Origin: a virus
IMG/VR virus record: IMGVR_UViG_3300031227_000189
Span: 1-36,044 of that record
Direction: 5' to 3' (one strand)
DNA: 36,044 nt
Position numbers and translations under genes: made by a program. How positions within the stretch are numbered: position 1 is the stretch's first letter; each line of letters opens with the position of its first letter. The notes beneath the pieces are model-generated. The model saw only the letters and a list, made by a program, of their open reading frames with translations, had not been told where the DNA came from and did no database searches. Positions 29,600 to 36,042 of this stretch are shown piece by piece.

Positions 29600-29917
29600 T
29601 TACAACACCTGAACAGGGACTAAAACTTTATCCTCTTCGTCCTTGATAGATTTGAACTCTTCAGCAGCTAAAGTTATTTGTCGTTGGAACTTAGCCATGG
29701 CAAAATCTCTTTCTTCTTCTAGTTTATGTATCTTCATTAGAGCGTACTGTTTTTTGTTCACACCGAACTCTTCAATGATTTTATTGCTTACCCATGCAGA
29801 TAGATCGAACTTAGGAAATTCCTCTCGGTGATCACTTAGTGCAATGTATGCTAATGGTTTTAGAATTACTCCTTTTTTTCTTTTCTTTCTGTTATCACAA
29901 TCTTTCATCCTTGACAT
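29600..29917 (-). CDS. Possible regulator downstream of the operator array
   Basis: 105 aa, ATG 29917 with GAGGTAAACAAA. Basic N-terminus (MSRMKDCDNRKKRKKG), then YIALSDHREEFPKFDLSAWVSNKIIEEFGV and a long charged helix with coiled-coil potential (KIHKLEEERDFAMAKFQRQI). It could be a DNA-binding dimer. Because TGTATAGAC repeats abut its ribosome site, autoregulation is plausible but inferred. Confidence 0.5.
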   Translation of the reverse strand: MSRMKDCDNRKKRKKGVILKPLAYIALSDHREEFPKFDLSAWVSNKIIEEFGVNKKQYALMKIHKLEEERDFAMAKFQRQITLAAEEFKSIKDEEDKVLVPVQVL

Positions 29918-29930
29918 TTTGTTTACCTCT

Positions 29931-29952
29931 GTCTATACAGCCTGTCTATACA
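29931..29952. repeat. Operator-like repeat pair GTCTATACA
   Basis: Two direct copies of GTCTATACA at 29931-29939 and 29944-29952, 13 bases apart, immediately upstream of the ribosome site of the 29917 gene. The reverse complement, TGTATAGAC, occurs twice with the same 13-base period at 30127-30148. Confidence 0.65.
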
Positions 29953-30056
29953 AAACCAAAAACGTTGTGTGTGTCTTCCTTAAAGCTTACAGAAGCTCTA
30001 AAAGGTTTCTAAAAAAGGTTTCTTAAAAAGCGTTCAAAATAGGTCAAATCGACAGC

Positions 30057-30082
30057 TTTATATAGAAAAGATACTCAATGTT
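30057..30082 (-). promoter_or_regulatory. TATA promoter, class B-like
   Basis: Minus strand TTGAGTATCTTTTCTATATAAAG, with TATA at 30057-30064. It shares TTGAGT and CTATATAAA with class B, but the spacer is longer and the palindrome is incomplete. The predicted start near 30035 would give a leader of about 115 bases for the 29917 gene. Confidence 0.5.
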
Positions 30083-30126
30083 TATTAATTGATTTTTTAG
30101 TACCCTTCCTTCATAGGAAATGTTTT

Positions 30127-30155
30127 TGTATAGACGGTGTGTATAGACACACCGT
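30127..30155. repeat. Operator-like inverted repeat with TGTATAGAC pair
   Basis: TGTATAGAC at 30127-30135 and 30140-30148. A perfect 8-bp inverted repeat overlaps the second copy: ACGGTGTG at 30134-30141 and CACACCGT at 30148-30155, with a 6-base loop. It ends at the transcript start predicted from the TATA box at 30178-30185, an ideal place for a repressor. The whole gap 29918-30226 has no gene. Confidence 0.65.
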
Positions 30156-30177
30156 ACCTTTTTCTAAAGTTATTTAA

Positions 30178-30185
30178 TATATAAA
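30178..30185 (-). promoter_or_regulatory. TATA promoter of the 300-bp control region
   Basis: Minus strand GATTTATATATTAAA. About 25 bases downstream lies the edge of the inverted repeat 30134-30155. The leader to ATG 29917 would be about 240 bases. Two AAAGGTTTCT copies (about 30001-30023) lie in this leader. Confidence 0.55.
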
Positions 30186-30226
30186 TCTTGCTCACTACAT
30201 ATAAGTTACTAAAAGAATAATTATTG

Positions 30227-30514
30227 TTAAATATTTAAAAACAAACTAGCTTTTTCAAAGAACTGATCTTCATAATAATTTCCATTTTTTCTTTTTTCGT
30301 TTATTTCATCTTGAGAATGAACTTTTCCATGACATTTCCTGCATAAAACTAAACAATCTTCTAATTTAGGAGGGTAACAGTATTTTTTATGATGTATAAT
30401 TAAGTTATTTTCAAAAACACCACACAATTCACATCTTCTAGGTAAATGTTTTTTTAATTTGTATCTAGTATAACTTCTTATTTGATCTTTAGTTTTGTGA
30501 TTTTCTTCACTCAT
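30227..30514 (-). CDS. HNH endonuclease, small
   Basis: 95 aa; start chosen at ATG 30514 (GAGGAATAA upstream) and not the hydrophobic upstream extension. The HNH/zinc motif is clear: RRCELCGVFENNLIIHHKKY and LEDCLVLCRKCHGKVH. Such nucleases often sit beside terminase genes in phages and assist packaging cleavage, or act as homing enzymes. It follows the possible small terminase gene with one base between them, favouring the first role. Confidence 0.8.
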   Translation of the reverse strand: MSEENHKTKDQIRSYTRYKLKKHLPRRCELCGVFENNLIIHHKKYCYPPKLEDCLVLCRKCHGKVHSQDEINEKRKNGNYYEDQFFEKASLFLNI

Positions 30515-30515
30515 T

Positions 30516-31052
30516 TTATTCCTCTGTAATCTCAGCCTTAGGATAATCAATAATAGGATACTCAGAAATGTCACTATTAACAACTAAGTTGAATACGCCC
30601 TGATCGTGAGACTGAGTGGGAGCCTTGAAACCAAACCTTTCGATAATGCTAACGTAACGCTCAGAACAGTCCATAAAGGCCTTGGAACCTAATAAACTTA
30701 TCTTAGGGTTAGCGTTCATCGAGAGGGCTGCTAAGCGCTTAAGAACAGCGTATCCTTGGCTTGCTATCTCGTTACCTAGGGTTTTGACGTCTAGACCGTA
30801 GTCTTCTATGTACCATTGTCGCCACTCAGCTATTCTTTGGTAAGGTATGTCCGCTTTGTCTGCGTAGTCTCTTGTGTTGATGTTTATTGCTCCTACTTGG
30901 TCTGCGTATGCTATGAATATGTCGTATGGTTTCTTGTATTTGTTGCAGAGTTTTCTTTTGGTTGATCTTCTGTCTATGCTTTCTGCTGTTTTTTTTGCTT
31001 TCGCTAGGGCCTTCTTGTTTGTTTTTGTTTTTACTCTAGCTTGTTTAACCAT
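30516..31052 (-). CDS. HTH protein, possible terminase small subunit
   Basis: 178 aa. Basic N-terminus, then KYKKPYDIFIAYADQVGAININTRDYADKADIPYQRIAEWRQWY, a helix-turn-helix of the phage terminase small-subunit kind, and a helical body (VLKRLAALSMNANPKISLLGSKAFMDCSERYVS) like terS oligomerisation domains. The final 30 residues are acidic. The large subunit gene lies 2.9 kb downstream, a greater distance than usual, which lowers confidence. A transcription regulator is the alternative. Confidence 0.55.
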   Translation of the reverse strand: MVKQARVKTKTNKKALAKAKKTAESIDRRSTKRKLCNKYKKPYDIFIAYADQVGAININTRDYADKADIPYQRIAEWRQWYIEDYGLDVKTLGNEIASQGYAVLKRLAALSMNANPKISLLGSKAFMDCSERYVSIIERFGFKAPTQSHDQGVFNLVVNSDISEYPIIDYPKAEITEE

Positions 31053-31226
31053 TCAATCCTCTTCTCTGAAACAGAAGTCCATGTAATCAGTAAAAGTGTA
31101 CCAATACATATCATGCATAACTCCCTCTCTTCCTGGAATAGAATCTTGATATTTCTTATAGGCTTCCCAGCTTTCCCTAGTGAAAGGTATTTTCTCTCTA
31201 GGTGTAAACTCTCCTTTAAGTGTCAT
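31053..31226 (-). CDS. Hypothetical protein, 57 aa
   Basis: ATG 31226 overlaps the TGA of the J-domain gene (ATGA). Charged and rich in Tyr/Trp/Met (ESWEAYKKYQDS, HDMYWYTFTDYMDF). No family is recognised. It might be a J-domain partner because the two are translationally coupled. Confidence 0.55.
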   Translation of the reverse strand: MTLKGEFTPREKIPFTRESWEAYKKYQDSIPGREGVMHDMYWYTFTDYMDFCFREED

Positions 31227-31744
31227 GTTCTCAGTCCCTCTTCGTAAGCAACGCATAGCCTTTGGAAAGCTTCCTTAGATCCTCCGTTGTCAGGATGATA
31301 AATCTTACAAAGACCTCTATAGGCGTTCTTGACTTCCTTAGGAGTAGCCTGAGGCCTTACGTTCAATATCTCATACCACTGGTCACCTGCGGTTAGTTTA
31401 AGAACACTATCATCAGGGGTAGCCTCGAAACCTAATAAGAAGTTATCGAAGATATCATTAGATAATCCTTCTTCTGAACTCTCTACGCCGTAAGCTTCTA
31501 ATGCTCTGTATAAATAGCTGATTGTTAATTGGGCTGCTCGTAGGTTATCGAGTTTGTTCTTGTAATTAGAACACTTGAAAATATATCTCTTGCCGTTACG
31601 ATCGAAAGTGATTTTAACCTCTACGTCTTGATCGTCCAATAAATCTCCTTGGTCTATTTTCAAACTGGTAGCGTCCATCTTACGCATGATGCTTGTTAAG
31701 TCTCTGATAACGGTTGTTTGTTGTGCTGTGAATTTTCTAGCCAT
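31223..31744 (-). CDS. J-domain (DnaJ-like) co-chaperone
   Basis: 173 aa. Residues 1-115 form an unrecognised alpha/beta domain (VEVKITFDRNGKRYIFKCSNYKNKL). The C-terminal J domain (about 120-170) is clear: WYEILNVRPQATPKEVKNAYR, KIYHPDNGG with the essential HPD, and FQRLCVAYEE. J domains stimulate Hsp70 ATPase, so the virus may recruit host DnaK, as large T antigen does. Full-length DnaJ Gly/Phe and zinc domains are absent, and the domain order is reversed compared with DnaJ. Confidence 0.85.
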   Translation of the reverse strand: MARKFTAQQTTVIRDLTSIMRKMDATSLKIDQGDLLDDQDVEVKITFDRNGKRYIFKCSNYKNKLDNLRAAQLTISYLYRALEAYGVESSEEGLSNDIFDNFLLGFEATPDDSVLKLTAGDQWYEILNVRPQATPKEVKNAYRGLCKIYHPDNGGSKEAFQRLCVAYEEGLRT

Positions 31745-31745
31745 A

Positions 31746-31979
31746 TTATTTTACCTGTATTAAACGTGTAGCTCCATTGCGGCCCTTAGCGACCTTCTCA
31801 ACAGAAACTAAACCCTCACTCTCTAAAATATTTACTTCTCGGAATAAAGTCCTTGAACTATGAGCATATCCTTTAGAAAGCATTTTATTATATAGCTCGC
31901 CAGAAGTATAAGTTTTAGCCTTAATTAAGGACAAAATAATATCTCTATCCTTCTCGGCTTGAACTCTGGTTCTCTTCAT
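31746..31979 (-). CDS. Winged-helix transcription regulator, 77 aa
   Basis: Start chosen at ATG 31979, overlapping the TGA of the ParB-like gene. Winged helix: RDIILSLIKAKTYTSGELYNKMLSKGYAHSSRTLFREVNILESEGLVSVEKV, then a wing ending TRLIQVK. Probably an ArsR/MarR-like fold that binds DNA as dimer. Candidate regulator of viral promoters. Confidence 0.75.
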   Translation of the reverse strand: MKRTRVQAEKDRDIILSLIKAKTYTSGELYNKMLSKGYAHSSRTLFREVNILESEGLVSVEKVAKGRNGATRLIQVK

Positions 31980-32530
31980 TCCTTTCCCCTTTTGAACTCG
32001 TGACTGCACTTAGGGCAAGTAATAACTATGCTTCCTAATTGCTTTACTTCCTCAGGTCCAGCATCAGATAAATCACTTAGAGGTTCAACATGTAATGCGA
32101 CGGGTTCTAGATCAATTGTAATGTTCTGAACAAGATCGATAGTATTTAGCTCGAAGTAATGAAGATACTCAGTTAATCCTTTTTTGTTAATCTTAGCATA
32201 CTCTGAAGAATAACTTAGAACATACTCTGCAGCTTTCTTTTCGTCTTCTGCAATTATCTCTACATAAGGAATTTGTTGATCAACTTGTTTTTCTTGACCA
32301 GAGAACATATATCCTTCGTTGAGTAATTCTTTGAAAACTTTAACTCTGTGGTGTCCGTCGATAATATTGTCCTTCCAAGTAAAGATTGGCATTATTATTC
32401 CGTTTTTTATAATGTTGTTCTTTAGCTTTGTTAGTTTATCGTCGCTGATAGTTTTTAGTTTCTGTTGGAAGTGCCTGAAATCATTAATTGGTTTCATTGG
32501 CAATCCTTTAATTTTTATATCGATAATCAT
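31976..32530 (-). CDS. ParB/Srx-fold protein with C-terminal zinc site
   Basis: 184 aa. ParB N-terminal-like domain: FQQKLKTISDDKLTKLKNNI, NGIIMPIFTWKDNIIDGHHRVKVFKEL, with the DGHHR motif that in ParB relatives binds nucleotide. The end has CPKCSHEFKRGKE. Stand-alone ParB-fold proteins in phages bind DNA or act as nucleases. The ATG at 32497, with AAAGGA upstream, is an alternative start that would drop the first 11 residues. Confidence 0.75.
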   Translation of the reverse strand: MIIDIKIKGLPMKPINDFRHFQQKLKTISDDKLTKLKNNIIKNGIIMPIFTWKDNIIDGHHRVKVFKELLNEGYMFSGQEKQVDQQIPYVEIIAEDEKKAAEYVLSYSSEYAKINKKGLTEYLHYFELNTIDLVQNITIDLEPVALHVEPLSDLSDAGPEEVKQLGSIVITCPKCSHEFKRGKE

Positions 32531-32531
32531 T

Positions 32532-32801
32532 TTACTTAACAGGTTGTTTAGATATTCTGCTCATTACTTCGTGACCTATCTGACCGCTCATTAAACCAGT
32601 TTGCATTTCTTGGCAAACAATTGTAGCTTCTAAGCTAGTGAGGTTTCTTGATTGGAAGTGTTTGAATAAAGCATTTACTTCTGCCTTCATTGCTTTTTCA
32701 TTAATGAAACTTTTTCTTTGATCTTTAGCTTCTACATTATCTTTTTCAACTGCTGGTTCACTAGGAACAGCTTTATTTTCCATTGTTTTATCTTCTACCA
32801 T
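32532..32801 (-). CDS. Hypothetical protein, 89 aa
   Basis: N-terminal 30 residues are low complexity and acidic/basic mixed. The rest is helical (EKAMKAEVNALFKHFQSRNLTSLEATIVCQEMQTGLMSG). The stop abuts the ParB-like start. No family is recognised. It may be a partner of the neighbouring ParB or nuclease proteins. Confidence 0.55.
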   Translation of the reverse strand: MVEDKTMENKAVPSEPAVEKDNVEAKDQRKSFINEKAMKAEVNALFKHFQSRNLTSLEATIVCQEMQTGLMSGQIGHEVMSRISKQPVK

Positions 32802-32810
32802 TTTAGTTAC

Positions 32811-33164
32811 CTATAAAATTTTATTTAATTGAGAAATAATATCTCCACTTGTATGAACGGGATAAACCTTAAAACCGTATGAAGCATTTTTCTTACTGAA
32901 CTGTTCCTCGCTTTCTGTGTGCAAGACTTCAATAGCAAAAACATCACCACTTCCTAAGACTAAGATATCAGGTCTGCAGCCGTTCTTTAATTCAGCTTCA
33001 GATAAAAAATTGTATCCCTTAGTTCTTAAGTAATAGCCTACTTCTAATTTAGCTCTTTCATGCTCTAGCGTATTTTGATGATGCACTGCAACATGGTTGA
33101 AAGCTTTCTTACTTAGAGGCTTACAGTGTTCGTTTATCTGTGCGTTGATTAGTTTTCTGTTCAC
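32811..33164 (-). CDS. PD-(D/E)xK-like nuclease, CoiA-like
   Basis: 117 aa. Start chosen at GTG 33164, which lies at the transcript start predicted from the TATA box at 33188-33195, so the message is probably leaderless. The upstream ATG at 33188 would lie inside the TATA box. Core: HERAKLEVGYYLRTKGYNFLSEAELKNG, RPDILVLGSGDVFAIEVLHTES, the E...PD...ExE/Q-type layout of restriction-like nucleases. The usual ExK lysine is replaced (EVL), as in some CoiA-like proteins. Confidence 0.65.
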   Translation of the reverse strand: MNRKLINAQINEHCKPLSKKAFNHVAVHHQNTLEHERAKLEVGYYLRTKGYNFLSEAELKNGCRPDILVLGSGDVFAIEVLHTESEEQFSKKNASYGFKVYPVHTSGDIISQLNKIL

Positions 33165-33200
33165 TGGACAAAAAATAACACTTGACATATATAAATGTTC
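33165..33200 (-). promoter_or_regulatory. Class A TATA promoter for the leaderless nuclease gene
   Basis: Minus strand TTTATATATGTCAAGTG, with TATA at 33188-33195. The motif GTCCAGTG overlaps the GTG at 33164. An 8-T run (about 33203-33210) just upstream may end the previous transcript. Confidence 0.7.
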
Positions 33201-33289
33201 TTAAAAAAAATAGTAGGAAGGAACAGCAGCAGAAAACAAATATTGAGGTAAATGACTAACGTACCACCGTCCTTCCAGTAAAAAGAAAA

Positions 33290-33553
33290 TTATCTATAAA
33301 TTCCGAAACCAACTTCTTTGTTGAAACCATTAAGCTCCCTACAAACAACACTTGCTTGTATTCCATTGAAAGGACCTTGTCTTTCGAACATTAGTCCTGC
33401 GAACTTCTGATGTATATAATGTGCCTTTCTTGATCTGTTGCAGCTTTCTCTTTTGCATTTGAAAACCATATCTTTGAAAGACTTGTAAATATTAAGCTGT
33501 TGAACTACCCATGTGCCGCAGTAAGGACATTTGATAACCCAGTGTTCAAACAT
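33290..33553 (-). CDS. Zinc-ribbon protein, 87 aa
   Basis: ATG 33553 overlaps the TGA of the truncated methylase. CPYCGTW near residue 10 and CKRESCNRS near residue 33 form a four-cysteine ribbon, followed by an arginine/lysine-rich helix (RKAHYIHQKFAGLMFE). Probably nucleic-acid binding. The remaining C-terminal half is not recognised. Confidence 0.7.
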   Translation of the reverse strand: MFEHWVIKCPYCGTWVVQQLNIYKSFKDMVFKCKRESCNRSRKAHYIHQKFAGLMFERQGPFNGIQASVVCRELNGFNKEVGFGIYR

Positions 33554-33779
33554 CTTTACCCCATTGTTCTGCCATTGCTTTTGCTTTGCTGAAAGGTGGA
33601 TTCATCCAACAAGTTCTAAAAGATATATCTTCTTTTTTTACTCCTTCGAATTGAGAAGCATAGTAATAAGTTTTAGTATTGTCTATTGATGCGCAACAAT
33701 CAAAATTAAACTCATATTGTTTGTTAAGTTCTTGAAATAAATCTTTTGGTGTTCTCCAAGTGTCTCTATCTTCTTCCAT
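33546..33779 (-). pseudogene. Truncated Dam-type (phage) adenine methylase
   Basis: 77 aa beginning MEEDRDTWRTPKDLFQELNK. It has the first half of the phage Dam family (PF05869 type): WRTPxxLF, FDCCAS, and the catalytic NPPF in CWMNPPFSKAKAMAE. Family members are usually about twice this length. The protein stops soon after NPPF, at AEQWGKDV, and the missing half is not found in another frame. Start near an AGGT. Either a degenerate gene or a fragment retained for other reasons. Confidence 0.75.
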
Positions 33780-33780
33780 T

Positions 33781-34143
33781 TTAGAAACCTGTCTCCGATT
33801 GATTGACTTTACCAGTTCCCTTACACAAAGGACAACACACGACTTTTTCTCGAACAAACTTATCTCTAGTTGTTTCGTTAGATACAACCCAGACAATACA
33901 GCTTCTTCCAGTTATAGAGCAAGGTCTTTTTTCTTTCTCAATGACTAAGCCATAATCGAATAGTTCTTTTCTTCTAGGGCGAACAATGTTTGGATCAGCG
34001 TATCCTAGGAATGTCATTATTTCTGAATCGGTTAATCCGTTCAGGCTGTGTAGTAATGCTTCGTAGACTTTCCTTTGTCCATCGCTAATGAGACCTTCTT
34101 GGTTTATTTCTCTGTAAGTTATCTTGCTAGTTTCTTGAACCAC
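33781..34143 (-). CDS. Winged-helix protein with C-terminal zinc knuckle
   Basis: 120 aa. Start chosen at GTG 34143 because GGAGGATTAAA precedes it and the longer frame runs into the YopX-like gene. HTH: VYEALLHSLNGLTDSEIMTFLGYADPNIVRPRRKELFDYGLVIE. The end has CCPLCKGTGKVN, plus cysteines at CSITGRSC. Likely a DNA-binding regulator of the accessory block. Confidence 0.7.
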   Translation of the reverse strand: MVQETSKITYREINQEGLISDGQRKVYEALLHSLNGLTDSEIMTFLGYADPNIVRPRRKELFDYGLVIEKEKRPCSITGRSCIVWVVSNETTRDKFVREKVVCCPLCKGTGKVNQSETGF

Positions 34144-34144
34144 T

Positions 34145-34543
34145 TTAATCCTCCAGTAAGTGTTTGTCTTTGTGAATGTTACCAACAATAGTTATATCCC
34201 AATCACCATGCAATTCTATAAATGTCATGTAACTGTCTTCAACTTCATCGCACGCAAATATGAAAGCAGCTGATTCAAATTTAACATAACCAACTTTTTG
34301 TATATCTACTTTATTGTAACGTGTTGAACATTTCAGAATATCTCCTTCGTAGATTTCTTTACCGTTCTTATCTAATAATCCTGTGAACTGCATAATTTCA
34401 AGTTCAGTAAAATCAGGAGTATTAACAGATACTACTAATTTTCCATAACTAAGAAATGAGTTTATTCCTTCTTCTTCAATAGATGTTTCATCATACATGG
34501 TTTCTGTTTGTTCATCCCATGCTCTAAATTTAATTTGTCTCAT
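34145..34543 (-). CDS. YopX family protein
   Basis: 132 aa. Matches YopX (PF09643 type): starts RQIKFRAWDEQTETMYD, then LEIMQFTGLLDKNGKEIYEGDILKC, and a terminal GNIHKDKHLLED. Found in many phages and prophages. The molecular role is unknown, and strand-rich modules suggest a small binding protein. It lies directly left of the transposon right end. Its start is only a few bases from the IS end, so it may have lost its own promoter. Confidence 0.85.
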   Translation of the reverse strand: MRQIKFRAWDEQTETMYDETSIEEEGINSFLSYGKLVVSVNTPDFTELEIMQFTGLLDKNGKEIYEGDILKCSTRYNKVDIQKVGYVKFESAAFIFACDEVEDSYMTFIELHGDWDITIVGNIHKDKHLLED

Positions 34544-34549
34544 ATTATT

Positions 34550-35467
34550 TTAGGCAGGATACCCAGTCACTTCAGTGCTGGGAGGAATGCCGTCCTCCTT
34601 TAAGTTGTTCTGCGAGAGGTCACATTGGTTAACCTCTGGTTTGTGTAGTTTATATTCTAACATCAAATGTGGAATCGGTAAAAACTGAACTAATCTCGTT
34701 TGTGATTTAAATTTATCTTTTAACTTCCTTAGTTGTTTTTTTCTATTAGCTAATAAACACCAAGGAGTTTTACAGGAAGAATCTGTAAATCTTGAATTAT
34801 TTTCTTCAAGAATCATAGCTTTATCGTAATTATGAGGTTCGTTTTTATGGAGTTCTTTGAAACCTTCTTCTTTCATAAATGGGCAAATATAACATCTTGA
34901 TTTTTCAGGAACTCTTAGACCAAGTGCCTTAATGAGTTCTTTACATCGTTCTCTTCCTATGTTGTATTGTAAAAGAGGGTAAACTGGAATATATGGAAGT
35001 CGTTTAAAATTATCCCTTCCTGTCTTTTTGTTTTTTTCTTTCCAATCAAGAAGTTTTTTTGCTCTTATTGGTTCATCAGCATCAAAACCAATATACATAA
35101 AACATAAATCATCAGGATAAGTTTTTTTAATATATTTCATGATTGGTGTAATTTTGAATTTATCTGTGCATTCTCTTCTTGATGCAGGAGGTATAATTTT
35201 TCTATCCATACAGAAACCATAAAGACTCCCTTTTCCTTCTGAAGTTTCCATTTGGGCAGTAACAATAGTAAATTTTATACCTTCTTTTTCAAGGTAAGGT
35301 TTTGCTTCGTTTTTAATCCATTTATATTCAGAATCCCAGTTTGTTTTAGTATCTGCATAAATACATTCATCAATAGGAATCTTTTTTAATCGTAATATTG
35401 TAAGCATAGCACCTGTATTTACTCCTGCACCAAATGAAACAATGTGGCGAATCTTTAAGCAGACCAC
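34550..35467 (-). CDS. PP-loop ATPase, PAPS reductase-like
   Basis: 305 aa. PP-loop SFGAGVNTGAML (about 11-22, the phage variant of SGGKDS), then ECIYADTKTNWDSEY, a cysteine in SRRECTDKFKI and a C-terminal metal-type site RCYICPFMKEEGFKEL. The family activates substrates by adenylation; phage members are linked to sulfur or base modification, but the substrate is unknown. GTG 35467 overlaps tnpA. The last 25 residues (DGIPPSTEVTGYPA) are encoded by the transposon right end and are not part of the normal family. Confidence 0.8.
   Translation of the reverse strand: MVCLKIRHIVSFGAGVNTGAMLTILRLKKIPIDECIYADTKTNWDSEYKWIKNEAKPYLEKEGIKFTIVTAQMETSEGKGSLYGFCMDRKIIPPASRRECTDKFKITPIMKYIKKTYPDDLCFMYIGFDADEPIRAKKLLDWKEKNKKTGRDNFKRLPYIPVYPLLQYNIGRERCKELIKALGLRVPEKSRCYICPFMKEEGFKELHKNEPHNYDKAMILEENNSRFTDSSCKTPWCLLANRKKQLRKLKDKFKSQTRLVQFLPIPHLMLEYKLHKPEVNQCDLSQNNLKEDGIPPSTEVTGYPA
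34562..34637 (-). repeat. Transposon right-end hairpins
   Basis: Three adjacent inverted repeats: CCCAG/CTGGG (34562-34582, with inner CACT/AGTG), GGAGGA/TCCTCC (34581-34586 with 34593-34598) and AGAGGT/ACCTCT (34615-34620 with 34632-34637). Clusters like this mark the right end, and in tnpB-bearing relatives the guide-RNA scaffold, of IS605 elements. The PP-loop gene reads through all of it and stops at its edge. Confidence 0.6.
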
Positions 35468-36012
35468 CTCTCAAGTTTTAACTGACTTGTAAAGTTCCCT
35501 ATCTTCTGATTAGGACTTCCAAAGACACTATACTCAAACACATCCTTACCTTCTTGCTCTTGAATATATCTCTTAACTGCTTCTTGTGAAACGTGACCTG
35601 CACTTCCACAATAGTAACCTTTAGCCCATAAGTTAGGAAACCGTTTTCCATAACTCCAGAGTAAATAAGGTAAGTGTTTGAAACATCTTCTTAGCTGAAT
35701 ACTTGTATTTCCTTTCAACTGTTTAACAATCTTAAAAGGAGTGTGCTTAGGCTTCGCACCAACAAATAAATGTATGTGGTCAGGCATTACTTCCACAGCT
35801 AACATATCCAAATCAAGGTCTTCACACTGTCCCTGAATAATATCTTTAAGCACAGATACCACCTTTCCAGTTAAGACTTTTCTCCGATACTTTGGAATCC
35901 AAATTATATGGTAATTTATATTGAACTTGCAATGACTTCCAGTTCTTACTGTTGCTATTTTTACATCTAAGTTGTACTTCTTTGGATTGAAGTGTTTGTA
36001 TTCGTTTTTCAT
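35455..36012 (-). CDS. tnpA: IS200/IS605 HUH/Y1 transposase
   Basis: 185 aa. Start ATG 36012 with GGTG upstream. N-terminal SHCKFNINYHIIWIPKYRRK, HUH motif MPDHIHLFVG (about 80-89) and catalytic Tyr in SQEAVKRYIQEQE (about 158) are all intact. It cuts and joins single-stranded DNA at the hairpin ends. The C-terminal 30 residues extend past the usual end of the family. It overlaps the PP-loop gene by 13 bases, so both come from one message. Confidence 0.92.
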   Translation of the reverse strand: MKNEYKHFNPKKYNLDVKIATVRTGSHCKFNINYHIIWIPKYRRKVLTGKVVSVLKDIIQGQCEDLDLDMLAVEVMPDHIHLFVGAKPKHTPFKIVKQLKGNTSIQLRRCFKHLPYLLWSYGKRFPNLWAKGYYCGSAGHVSQEAVKRYIQEQEGKDVFEYSVFGSPNQKIGNFTSQLKLERWSA

Positions 36013-36042
36013 AATTATCACCTACTACTAAGAGATAATTAT
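36011..36042 (-). repeat. IS200/IS605 left-end hairpin, copy 2
   Basis: ATAATTATC (36011-36019) and GATAATTAT (36034-36042) with a 14-base loop, overlapping the tnpA start codon. The arms are identical to those at 114-145, and the loop differs at only one base. Confidence 0.75.

Larger units (their letters stand above)
34553..36042 (-). mobile_element. IS200/IS605-like element with PP-loop passenger gene
   Basis: Limits are estimated from hairpins: left end 36011-36042 (same as at 114-145) and right end 34562-34637. Between them are tnpA and a PAPS-reductase-like gene that overlap by 13 bases. No tnpB is present. The exact tips and the target tetranucleotide cannot be fixed because the window ends two bases after the left hairpin. 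Confidence 0.65.
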
